Shown piece by piece: positions 19,279 through 26,617 of a stretch of DNA of 64,000 bases. The stretch is from the NCBI GenBank assembly GCA_002425245.1, contig DILW01000169.1:15778-79777 (forward strand), written 5' to 3'. Position numbers and translations under genes: made by a program. The DNA is from Betaproteobacteria bacterium UBA5582. Lineage in GTDB: Bacteria > Pseudomonadota > Gammaproteobacteria > Burkholderiales > Rhodocyclaceae. Each line of letters starts with the position of its first letter. The first letter of the stretch is position 1. Below the pieces are notes generated by a model. It was not told where the DNA came from and made no database searches. It saw nothing but the letters and a program-made list of their open reading frames with translations.

Positions 19279-19467
19279 CCGGGAATGCTAAATGGATTCC
19301 GCAATATTGCCAATGGCATTTTCAAGGCAGGTTGATTCTTGCCATACGGGGTGATTTATCGAATCAGCATCGGTGTTCATCAAGTGCATGACCATCCGTC
19401 CGGCACTGTAGCGCGCATCGACTCTAGGCCAGTGTATGATTTGGGCGTTTATGGAAAGGAGGATGGC

Positions 19468-19710
19468 ATGCGAACGGTAGGTCAACGCAAGGAGCGCCCG
19501 GTTGGTCTTCTTATGTCTGGCACCCTCCTGGCCGAAGGCGCTCGATTCAATGATGAGATACATCGCTTGCCCACAGGAGATACAACATTCATCCCCAAAG
19601 GCGTGTATCGATTCAAGACGCACGAAGACGCCAACCAGCATCAACTTGATTGCCTGGCCAAAGGGATGGCAAAAGTTGCATTGGAACGAGTGAATGGACG
19701 AAACGGATGA
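19468..19710 (+). CDS. Small hypothetical protein paired with a nucleotidyltransferase
   Basis: An 80-residue protein starting at ATG 19468, five bases after a strong AAAGGAGG ribosome site; a longer in-frame extension upstream lacks one. It contains no known motif that I recognise. It is polar and mildly basic at the N-terminus (RTVGQRKERPVGLL), with a middle DTTFIPKGVYRFKTHEDAN segment. Its end overlaps the start of the nucleotidyltransferase gene by 17 bases, so the two are surely co-translated. The arrangement suggests an antitoxin or specificity partner, which is inference. Confidence 0.6.
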   Translation: MRTVGQRKERPVGLLMSGTLLAEGARFNDEIHRLPTGDTTFIPKGVYRFKTHEDANQHQLDCLAKGMAKVALERVNGRNG

Positions 19711-20194
19711 GTATTGCCGACCGGCGTCCCTGGATGACCTGAAGGCGCTGATTGACTCAATGAATCGACAGCATGTCGATTACCTGCTGATTGGCGGGTA
19801 CGCCTTGTTCGTACATGGTTACCACCGAGCCACAACGGACATTGACGTACTGGTTCCCGCCACCGTGGAGTCAGGGGCCAAGGTTAAGGCCGCGTTGATG
19901 GTGTTGCCTGACCAAGCAGCAAAGGATCTGGAGCCGGAGTGGTTTGCAGAGGGCGAGAATATTCGGGTCGCCGATGCCTTCCTGGTTGATGTCATGCTGA
20001 ATGCCTGTGGCGAAACATACGACACACTCAAACAGTACGCCGTAACCGTAGACCTGGAGGGTATCCCTGTCCGAACCGTCAGTCTTCAAGGGCTTTTACG
20101 GACAAAGCAAACCATGCGAGACAAGGATGTGGCCGATAGGCACATTCTGGAGCGAGCACTGGAACTATTCAAAGAACAATCCGAGGGCCCGTGA
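19694..20194 (+). CDS. Minimal nucleotidyltransferase-domain protein
   Basis: A 166-residue protein of the polymerase-beta-like nucleotidyltransferase superfamily (AbiEii/MNT-related). The signature is LLIGGYALFVHGYHRATTDIDVLV: the GG motif at 34-35 and the paired metal Asp at 49 and 51; a third acidic site is probably in FLVDVML. The C-terminal part has TKQTMRDKDVADRHIL, typical of the group. Members can act as toxins that modify tRNA, or as antibiotic-type transferases. It overlaps the small upstream gene and is closed by a hairpin, forming a compact two-gene cassette between unrelated minus-strand genes. Confidence 0.75.
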   Translation: MDETDEYCRPASLDDLKALIDSMNRQHVDYLLIGGYALFVHGYHRATTDIDVLVPATVESGAKVKAALMVLPDQAAKDLEPEWFAEGENIRVADAFLVDVMLNACGETYDTLKQYAVTVDLEGIPVRTVSLQGLLRTKQTMRDKDVADRHILERALELFKEQSEGP

Positions 20195-20198
20195 TGAA

Positions 20199-20229
20199 TT
20201 ACCCAATAAATTCGCTTTTTATTGGGTAA
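20199..20229. terminator. Perfect 12-bp hairpin after the nucleotidyltransferase
   Basis: Inverted repeat TTACCCAATAAA / TTTATTGGGTAA with a 7-base loop, directly after the plus-strand stop and before the convergent ugd stop. The AT-rich stem contains T-runs on both strands, so it could end transcripts from both sides. Confidence 0.65.
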
Positions 20230-20242
20230 GCATGGTCTACAT

Positions 20243-21424
20243 TCAATCGCCACCAAACAGATCACGGGTGTAGACCTTGGTTTCCACGTCGGCGAGCTCG
20301 TCGGTTTTGCGGTTGGCAATGATGATCTCGGCTTCCTGCTTGAAGGCGTCCAGGTCCTTGATCACCCGCGAGCGGAAGAATTCGGTTTCGTTGAGGTTGG
20401 GTTCGTAGATGATGACCTCGATGCCCTTCCCCTTGAGCCGCTTCATGATGCCCTGGATGCTGGAGGCGCGGAAGTTGTCCGAGCCGGCTTTCATGACCAG
20501 GCGATAGACGCCGACGACCTTCGGGTTCTTCTTGATGATGTCGAAGGCGATGAAGTCCTTGCGCGTGGTGTTCGCCTCAACGATGGCGTGGATCAGGTTC
20601 TGCGGCACTTGCCGATAGTTGGCGAGCAGCTGCTTGGTGTCCTTGGGCAGGCAGTAGCCGCCGTAGCCGAAGCTGGGGTTGTTGTAGTGGTTGCCGATGC
20701 GCGGGTCGAGGCAGACGCCTTCGATGATCTGCCGGGTATCGAGGCCATTGGTGGCGGCGTAGGTGTCGAGCTCGTTGAAGTAGGCCACGCGCATGGCCAG
20801 GTAGGTGTTGGAGAAGAGCTTGACGGCTTCAGCTTCGGTGCTGTCGGTGTAGAGCACCGGGATGTTCTGCTTGATGGCGCCTTGCTGCAGCAGCCCGGCA
20901 AAGCTGCGTGCGCGTTCGCTCTTTTCACCGACAATGATGCGCGAGGGGTGGAGGTTGTCGTACAGCGCCCTGCCCTCGCGCAGGAATTCAGGCGAAAAGA
21001 TCAGGTTGACCGGCTTGCCGGTGGCAATGGTGAAGGCTTCACGCACCTTGGCGGTATAGCCGACCGGCACGGTGGATTTGATGACCATCAGCGCATCGGG
21101 GTTGATGGCCAGCACGTCGCGAATTACCGCTTCGACCGAGCCGGTGTTGAAGTAATTGGTTTCGGGGTCGTAGTCGGTGGGCGTGGCAATGATGACGAAG
21201 TCCGCCCCTTCGTAAGCCGCCTGTTTGTCCAGCGTGGCTTTGAGGTTCAGGGGCTTGTTGGCGAGGTAGTCCTCGATTTCGGCATCGACGATGGGTGATT
21301 GCTTGCGGTTGAGCATCTCCACCTTCTCGGGAAGGATGTCGAGGGCAACCACTTCGTTGTGCTGCGCCAAGAGGATGGCGTTGGAGAGACCGACGTAGCC
21401 GGTCCCGGCGATGGCGATTTTCAT
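20243..21424 (-). CDS. ugd: UDP-glucose 6-dehydrogenase
   Basis: A 393-residue NAD-dependent enzyme that oxidises UDP-glucose to UDP-glucuronate for acidic surface polymers. It has the N-terminal Rossmann motif [41 protein letters not shown], the Lys/Asn region [22 protein letters not shown], and the catalytic-Cys motif [15 protein letters not shown]. Length and motifs fit the shorter E. coli-type Ugd. It stands alone with its own flanks; a 5' remnant of a similar gene sits upstream of fcl. Confidence 0.95.
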   Translation of the reverse strand: MKIAIAGTGYVGLSNAILLAQHNEVVALDILPEKVEMLNRKQSPIVDAEIEDYLANKPLNLKATLDKQAAYEGADFVIIATPTDYDPETNYFNTGSVEAVIRDVLAINPDALMVIKSTVPVGYTAKVREAFTIATGKPVNLIFSPEFLREGRALYDNLHPSRIIVGEKSERARSFAGLLQQGAIKQNIPVLYTDSTEAEAVKLFSNTYLAMRVAYFNELDTYAATNGLDTRQIIEGVCLDPRIGNHYNNPSFGYGGYCLPKDTKQLLANYRQVPQNLIHAIVEANTTRKDFIAFDIIKKNPKVVGVYRLVMKAGSDNFRASSIQGIMKRLKGKGIEVIIYEPNLNETEFFRSRVIKDLDAFKQEAEIIIANRKTDELADVETKVYTRDLFGGD

Positions 21425-21517
21425 GGTTTCTTGTTTTCTCCCTGCTTCATTCTGCTTTCAACACTGCCCGACTTGGCGGGCAGGATCATACCTGTTAATT
21501 CTTTCCATTCCGGGTCA

Positions 21518-23488
21518 TCAGGGTACCGGATCTTCCAGTGCGCCGCCGACCGGCGCGCCGAAGTAGTAGCCTTGCCCACCCTTCACGGCATCGGCCAGGA
21601 GCAGTTCGACTTGTGCGGGATTTTCGACGCCCTGGGCGATGACCTCGACTTCGAGCGAGGATGCCAGGCTGACGATGGAGGCGATGAGCGCACGCGAGGA
21701 TTCGTTGTGCGGCGCTTCGCTGACCAGGCCGGCGTCGAGCTTGACGTAATCAGGCGGCAGTTCGCGCAGGAGTTGCAGGGAGTTGGGGGCAAGGCCGTAG
21801 TGATCAAAGCCGAAACGGACTTTGCTGGCCCGCAGCATATCGGCAAAAGCCCGAGCCTGCGGGAGCATGAGCGAGCAGCCGTATTCGGTGATTTCGAAAG
21901 CCAGCGTGACACCGTTTTGCCGGAAGCGCGCCAGCTTGCCGCCGAGCCAGGTGGTGAAATCGTGACTGCTCAGGCTCTGGGTGGATAGGTTGAGCGCCAG
22001 ATTGATCGGACGGCTGTCGCTACGGTTCTCCAGGCGCTGGAAGACGAGCGCGAGCAAGGCGCGGTCGATTTCTTCCATGAGCCGATGGCGCATGGCCATG
22101 GGCATGAAGATCGACGCAGGTACGAGCTTGCCTTCGCGATCGACCAGGCGAGCCATGACTTCCTGTTGCATCGGCTTGCCGCTGGCCAGGTCGATGACCG
22201 GCTGCGCGAGCAGCGTCCAGCGGCCTTCGGCGAGGGCTTCGCGGATGACCTCGCGCCATTCGAGCGAGCCGATGGCGGCGTCGGCGGATTGCAGGTCGAC
22301 CAGGTATTGCAGGGCGTTACGTCCGGACTGGCGGGCGCTTTCGATGGCCAGGTCAAGCCGCGACATGACACGCGCCCGGCTTTCACCGTATTCGATGTGG
22401 ATCATGCCGATGCTGAAGGAGACATCGGCACTGTCGGGCAACTCGGCGAACAGGTCCTGCAAGCGGTCGCGCAGTTTGCGACCGAGTTCGCTCAGGGCCA
22501 TCAGGTCTTTGCCGAAAACGGCAAAGGCAAAGGCGCCGCCACCGGTCCGGCACATGATCGAGGTGCTGTCCCCGAGTTCAGCGCGCGCAACGGCGGCAAG
22601 GTTGGCCAGCAGCGCATTGCCTTCGCGGTAACTGGTTTCGGTGTTGAAGTGCTTGAGGTTGTCGAGTTCGATGCCGACCAGGGCGATTTCGGCATGTGCG
22701 AGCTCGCCCTGCAGGCACTGCTCCAGGCGCAATTCGAAGCTGCGTCGGTTGTCGAGGCCGGTGAGTTCGTCCTGATAGGCTTCGCGCCGGAACTGTTCGG
22801 CCTTGCGCGATTCGGCGTCGAGAAATTCGGAGATCTTGCGCGACATGTTGTTCATGGCGCCGACCACCCGCGCCAGCTCAAGTGCTTTGGGCTGGCTTTC
22901 AATCTGCTTGAAATGCTTTTGCTGGATAGCCTGCGCGGTACGTTCGATGTCCGACAACGGGCGCAGTATCCAGCGCAGGGTTTGCCGGGTGAGCAGTAGG
23001 GCCAGCAGGTAGGCAAAGAGCATCCAGGCGCCAACTTCCAGCGCCGATTGCCACAGGTACTGGTAAGCGTGGGTGGGCTGGCTTTCGACTGCCACTTTGC
23101 CCAATTGCCGCCAGCCACTAATCAGGAAGGCTTCGCCTGGCGGCGCCTGGAGCGGGACCAGATTGGAAAACCACAGGGGAACGCCGGCAATCTTGGCCGG
23201 CAGGCGCCGTTCGAAAACCACCTTGCCATCGAGCCCAAGCACGGCAATCCGCTGGAAATAGCCGCGGTCGAACAGAGTTGCGACCAGGGTTTCGGCGAGG
23301 ACCTTGTCGCCGCTGCCAACGGCCCCAGCAAGACGGTGTGAAAGCGAGGTGGCGGCTTCCTGGGCATGCGAACCCAGTTGTTCTTCAAGGTAGTTGCGAG
23401 TGCCGGAAACACCCAGTGCACCGAGTCCGAGGATGACGATCAGGAAAATCAGGGAGATTCCCTGGAGGAGTTGTCGGTGCAGGCTCAT
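21518..23488 (-). CDS. lapD: LapD-like c-di-GMP receptor (degenerate GGDEF-EAL)
   Basis: A 656-residue inner-membrane protein: helix at about 10-30, a periplasmic LapD/MoxY-type sensor to about 150, second helix near 155-175, HAMP-like linker, GGDEF domain and EAL domain. The GGDEF signature is GGGAF (near 314) and the EAL position reads EVM (near 443); the usual DDFG metal motif is FDHYG. Both enzymatic sites look inactive, as in LapD, which binds c-di-GMP and holds the LapG protease at the periplasmic face. A lapG gene lies 1 kb away, divergent, which supports the assignment. Confidence 0.85.
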   Translation of the reverse strand: MSLHRQLLQGISLIFLIVILGLGALGVSGTRNYLEEQLGSHAQEAATSLSHRLAGAVGSGDKVLAETLVATLFDRGYFQRIAVLGLDGKVVFERRLPAKIAGVPLWFSNLVPLQAPPGEAFLISGWRQLGKVAVESQPTHAYQYLWQSALEVGAWMLFAYLLALLLTRQTLRWILRPLSDIERTAQAIQQKHFKQIESQPKALELARVVGAMNNMSRKISEFLDAESRKAEQFRREAYQDELTGLDNRRSFELRLEQCLQGELAHAEIALVGIELDNLKHFNTETSYREGNALLANLAAVARAELGDSTSIMCRTGGGAFAFAVFGKDLMALSELGRKLRDRLQDLFAELPDSADVSFSIGMIHIEYGESRARVMSRLDLAIESARQSGRNALQYLVDLQSADAAIGSLEWREVIREALAEGRWTLLAQPVIDLASGKPMQQEVMARLVDREGKLVPASIFMPMAMRHRLMEEIDRALLALVFQRLENRSDSRPINLALNLSTQSLSSHDFTTWLGGKLARFRQNGVTLAFEITEYGCSLMLPQARAFADMLRASKVRFGFDHYGLAPNSLQLLRELPPDYVKLDAGLVSEAPHNESSRALIASIVSLASSLEVEVIAQGVENPAQVELLLADAVKGGQGYYFGAPVGGALEDPVP

Positions 23489-23550
23489 CGGGTGTTCGTG
23501 GCGTACCGTTCAGCGACCCCGGCGCCCGGGGCAGCGAGAAGGCGGAAGGA

Positions 23551-23579
23551 AAGAAAAAGGCCATGCGGAGATGGCCTTT
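23551..23579 (-). terminator. Rho-independent terminator of the alanine-rich gene
   Basis: On the minus strand a 9-bp stem AAAGGCCAT / ATGGCCTTT with a 6-base loop runs into a T-run, between the alanine-rich gene and lapD. It suggests that these two genes are transcribed separately. Confidence 0.7.
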
Positions 23580-23603
23580 GTTTGCTGCTTGGCGAAACGT
23601 CGT

Positions 23604-24317
23604 TCAGGAGCGGCTGACGCTGCCACCACCGCCGGAACCGGAAGCCGGCGGGCTGGCCGGCGGGGTGGAGGCAACCGGGGTGCTGTTCGAAGCCGGCGGC
23701 GTCGTGGAGCCCGTATCACCAGCGCCCGGGGTGCTGGCAGAAGTCGCGGCCGAGGCAATGGATGAGGCCTGGCTCGGTGCTGCCTGGGTGGCGGCAGCAA
23801 CAATGGAGGCAGATTGGCTAGGCGCCGCGCTCACGGCAGCGCGGGTAATGGCAGCAGCCTGACTCGGTGCGGCGGAAACGGCGGCACCGGTGATCGCGGA
23901 AGCCTGAGACGGCGCAGCGCTGACGGCTGCGCTGGTGATGGCGGCAGCCTGACTCGGCACGGCAGAAACGGCGGCGGAGGTAATCGCAGCAGCCTGGGTC
24001 GGAGCTGCCGAAACGGCAGCGCTGGCGATGGCGGCAGCTTGAGCCGGTGCAGCAGCGATGGCGGCGGAAACGATGGCGGCAGCCTTGCCGGGATTGGCAG
24101 CAATGGCGGCAACCAGCGCAGTTGCCAGTGCGTTGCTTTGAATGCCGGCGGCTTGGGCGGCAGCGGCCACGGCGGCGGGAGACTCTCCGGCAGCGATGCG
24201 CTGCTGCACTTCAGCCTCGACCTGCACCTGGTTCATGCTCGGCGCGAAGGCAGCCACTGCAGCAATGCCGCTGAAGGCAAGACCGACAGCAAATGCGATT
24301 TTTTTCATGGAAATCAT
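23604..24317 (-). CDS. Exported alanine-rich repeat protein
   Basis: A 237-residue protein, family unknown to me. The start at ATG 24317 is supported by an AGGAG seven bases upstream. A signal peptide is evident (MKKIAFAVGLAFSGIAAVAAFA), although a lipobox is absent. The body consists of a short charged part followed by about eight 15-residue repeats of the form AAAITSAAVSAAPSQ (about residues 78-195). It ends with a Pro/Ser/Thr/Gly-rich tail. There is no transmembrane anchor after the signal. It sits between lapD and lapG, so a role at the cell surface, possibly linked to that system, is inference. Confidence 0.72.
   Translation of the reverse strand: MISMKKIAFAVGLAFSGIAAVAAFAPSMNQVQVEAEVQQRIAAGESPAAVAAAAQAAGIQSNALATALVAAIAANPGKAAAIVSAAIAAAPAQAAAIASAAVSAAPTQAAAITSAAVSAVPSQAAAITSAAVSAAPSQASAITGAAVSAAPSQAAAITRAAVSAAPSQSASIVAAATQAAPSQASSIASAATSASTPGAGDTGSTTPPASNSTPVASTPPASPPASGSGGGGSVSRS
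23733..24083 (-). repeat. Eight tandem 45-bp (15-residue) coding repeats
   Basis: In-frame tandem repeats in the alanine-rich gene, coding AAAI-x2-AAV-x-AAP-x-Q units. Central copies are nearly identical at DNA level while the outer copies diverge, which is typical of recent expansion by slippage or unequal crossing-over. Confidence 0.85.
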
Positions 24318-24509
24318 GGGAGGGCTCCTGACTGGATTCACTTGCCCACAGACTACCGATGACTTACCCGAACGTCAAGTCAACATTGGCATTGAAACCG
24401 CAGGAAAGTCCTTTATTTTTATAGCTTTTCACCATGCGGAACAAGACATCCCCGACCTGTTTTCCAGGCTATTTTCAGGCATCTGCGATAGCGGCGCTGG
24501 CCTGTACAA

Positions 24510-25229
24510 TTGCGTCCTCGATTGGCCCCTGGATTTTCGTACTGGACGCCCTTGTTGTTCAAAAAGCCGTTGTTCATCGTCCCTTTGCTGTTCGTTCTTG
24601 CCGCGCCGGTCGCGGCAAGCCTGGTGGCGTTTTCGGACAATCTGTTGCGCAGCATCGCGCAGCGTTATTCGAACGATGCGCCGAAACGTCTGATGGTCTG
24701 GCAACGACTGATCTACGACATGCGTAACAGCGATGCACCGGCCACCATCCGCCAGGACGCGACCAACGAGACGCTGGCACTGCGCAAGATCAACGCCTTC
24801 TTCAATCAGGTGCCTTATCAGACCGATATCCAGCACTGGGGCAAGGAGGATTACTGGGCAACGCCGGTCGAGATGCTGTCCTCCTTCGCCGGTGACTGCG
24901 AGGACTATTCGATTGCCAAGTATCTTTCACTGAAGGAACTGGGCGTTCCCATCGAGCGTCTGCGCATCACCTATGTGCGTGCCGTCGAGCGCAACGAGTC
25001 GCACATGGTGCTGGCCTATTACCCGACGCCGGATGGCGAGCCGTGGATCATGGACAACCTGATCAAGGAGTTCCGCCCGGCTTCGCAGCGCAAGGATCTG
25101 GAACCGGTGTTCAGCTTCAACGAAGATGACCTGTGGATTCCAAGCGGCCCCACCCAACGCGGCGGTGCGAGCGGCGTGCGCTTGTGGCGCGAACTGCTGG
25201 AGAAGCTGGAGCGTGAAAAGCGGATGTAG
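24510..25229 (+). CDS. lapG: LapG-like periplasmic cysteine protease
   Basis: A protein of up to 239 residues of the bacterial transglutaminase-like cysteine proteinase (BTLCP/LapG) family. The catalytic triad is visible: Cys130 in AGDCEDYSIAKY, His165 in ESHMVLAYY and Asp182 in WIMDNL. An N-terminal hydrophobic segment (PLFIVPLLFVLAAPVAA) is a signal or anchor sequence. There is no good ATG; TTG 24510 or TTG codons at 24552/24555 are the likely starts. LapG cleaves large adhesins at the outer membrane when c-di-GMP is low, under control of LapD encoded nearby. No LapA-type giant adhesin lies in this window. Confidence 0.88.
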   Translation: MRPRLAPGFSYWTPLLFKKPLFIVPLLFVLAAPVAASLVAFSDNLLRSIAQRYSNDAPKRLMVWQRLIYDMRNSDAPATIRQDATNETLALRKINAFFNQVPYQTDIQHWGKEDYWATPVEMLSSFAGDCEDYSIAKYLSLKELGVPIERLRITYVRAVERNESHMVLAYYPTPDGEPWIMDNLIKEFRPASQRKDLEPVFSFNEDDLWIPSGPTQRGGASGVRLWRELLEKLEREKRM

Positions 25230-25242
25230 ACCGGCGCCGGCT

Positions 25243-25890
25243 TCAGCGCGGCGGCAGGAGATCGTCGCGCCCGGCTTCGCTGGCCAGTTGTTTGAGTTGC
25301 CGTGCAGCCCGCCCGCGACTTTCGCGGTAGATGTGACGCAGGCTTTCCTGACGCTCTGGCCCGGCTTCGTCCCACCGCGCCAGCAGAATTCTGGCCAGCG
25401 TGAGCTGTACGCCACCTTCCCGGATGCCATAGCGGATGGCGCGATCCATGGCCTGCCACATTGCTTGCGGCTCGCGGTTGAGGCGATGCAGGGTCCACGC
25501 CGTGCTCGACCAGGTGTAGGGCGACATCGGTCGACGCGCCAGCGAGCGGCGATATTGCTCAAGCGCCGCTTCCTGCATGGTGTCTTCGAAAACTGTCCCG
25601 CGCCAGGCAATGGCGGCGCGCAGGCTGTAGCCGTAGCCGAGCATTTCCAGCAATAGCGGGTCGCCGGGCACCCAGGACAGGCCACGCAACAGCCCGGCTT
25701 GTGCGGTAGCGAGTTCGCCCAGGTTGGGAACGCGAGCCGGCGTAGTTTGCCAGTCGATGATCTGGTGGCGTGCCTTCTTGCTGGCAATGTCGCCGAGGCC
25801 GTGGCGTACTGCAGTGGTCACGGACAGAGCACCGAACACGGCGACTACGCCAAGCAGCAGGAAGTAACCGCCGCGCCCTCGCCCGTTCAT
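25243..25890 (-). CDS. VpsP-like polysaccharide biosynthesis protein
   Basis: A 215-residue protein with one N-terminal membrane helix (GGYFLLLGVVAVFGAL) and a helical, tetratricopeptide-like periplasmic domain (LLLEMLGYGYSLRAAIAW, ALEQYRRSLARRPMSPYTWS, RLNREPQAMWQAMDRAIRYG). It matches the general appearance of VpsP-type proteins that accompany Wza/Wzc export genes. The exact role is unknown; a scaffold in the polymer export complex is likely. The start overlaps the phosphatase stop by 4 bases. Confidence 0.6.
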   Translation of the reverse strand: MNGRGRGGYFLLLGVVAVFGALSVTTAVRHGLGDIASKKARHQIIDWQTTPARVPNLGELATAQAGLLRGLSWVPGDPLLLEMLGYGYSLRAAIAWRGTVFEDTMQEAALEQYRRSLARRPMSPYTWSSTAWTLHRLNREPQAMWQAMDRAIRYGIREGGVQLTLARILLARWDEAGPERQESLRHIYRESRGRAARQLKQLASEAGRDDLLPPR

Positions 25891-26609
25891 GCCGGCAATC
25901 CGTAGATGCGCGCCGGCAGCTCGCAGGTCATGCGCTCGGCAGAGGCGGCACCGACGATGCCGGCGGCCAGGCGGCAGCCTTCGCTGATGCTCGGCGGACG
26001 GTGCTTGAGGTTGTGTGCGTCGCTGGCGATGACGTGTGCCCAGCCGTTGCCAAGTAGCGTTCTGGCGGTTGTTTCGGGCGGTTCGCCGAAGTGCCCGGCG
26101 ATTGCGGCGGCCGTCAGCTGCAGCCAGCAGCCGCGCTCCAAATAGGGCACAAGCCGGTTGGGATCGCCAATCACCGCCTTGTTGCGCTCCGGGTGAGCGA
26201 TCAGAGGCCGGATCTTCATCTGCATCAGCTTGTCGACGAACTGCAGGCTGCCCACAGGAATGGTTTGGTGCGGGAATTCGACGAGCATGATGCGATAGCC
26301 ATCGACTTCGCCGAGAAACGGGGCCTGGCCTTCGAGCAGGAGTTCCAGGGACTCCATGCTCAGACGGACTTCGCCGCCGAGCTTGACGGCGAGCGGAATA
26401 CCGGCATCGGCCAGGGCTGCCCGGAAGGCTTCCACGCGCGGTTCCAGCTGGCTGCGGGTGTTTTCGTAGCGCCCGGGGTGGATGTGCGGGGTCAGGACGC
26501 TGGCGACAATGCCGTCGGCAACGGCATGGCGCGCCAGCGCCAGGGCTTCGTCCAGGGTTTGCGCACCGTCATCGACGCCCCAGAGGAGGTGGCAGTGCAG
26601 GTCGATCAT
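25887..26609 (-). CDS. CpsB/CapC-type PHP-fold tyrosine phosphatase
   Basis: A 240-residue PHP-domain phosphatase. Metal-binding motifs: MIDLHCHLLWGVDDGA (HxH), TPHIHPGRY, LGGEVRLS, LIAHPERN and the C-terminal ASDAHNLKHRPP. It is the Gram-positive-type partner (Wzb/CpsB analogue) that dephosphorylates the tyrosine kinase encoded just upstream (8-base gap), so it probably resets Wzc during polymer synthesis. No low-molecular-weight Wzb is present here. Confidence 0.9.
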   Translation of the reverse strand: MIDLHCHLLWGVDDGAQTLDEALALARHAVADGIVASVLTPHIHPGRYENTRSQLEPRVEAFRAALADAGIPLAVKLGGEVRLSMESLELLLEGQAPFLGEVDGYRIMLVEFPHQTIPVGSLQFVDKLMQMKIRPLIAHPERNKAVIGDPNRLVPYLERGCWLQLTAAAIAGHFGEPPETTARTLLGNGWAHVIASDAHNLKHRPPSISEGCRLAAGIVGAASAERMTCELPARIYGLPA

Positions 26610-26617
26610 GGATTGAA

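Noticed and set aside
23733..24083. CRISPR-like array because of regular 45-bp periodicity.
   Set aside because: The repeats are contiguous, in frame, coding, and have no spacers.
23604..24317. LapA-type adhesin as the LapG substrate.
   Set aside because: Far too small, with an ordinary signal peptide, and without RTX repeats or a type I secretion signal.
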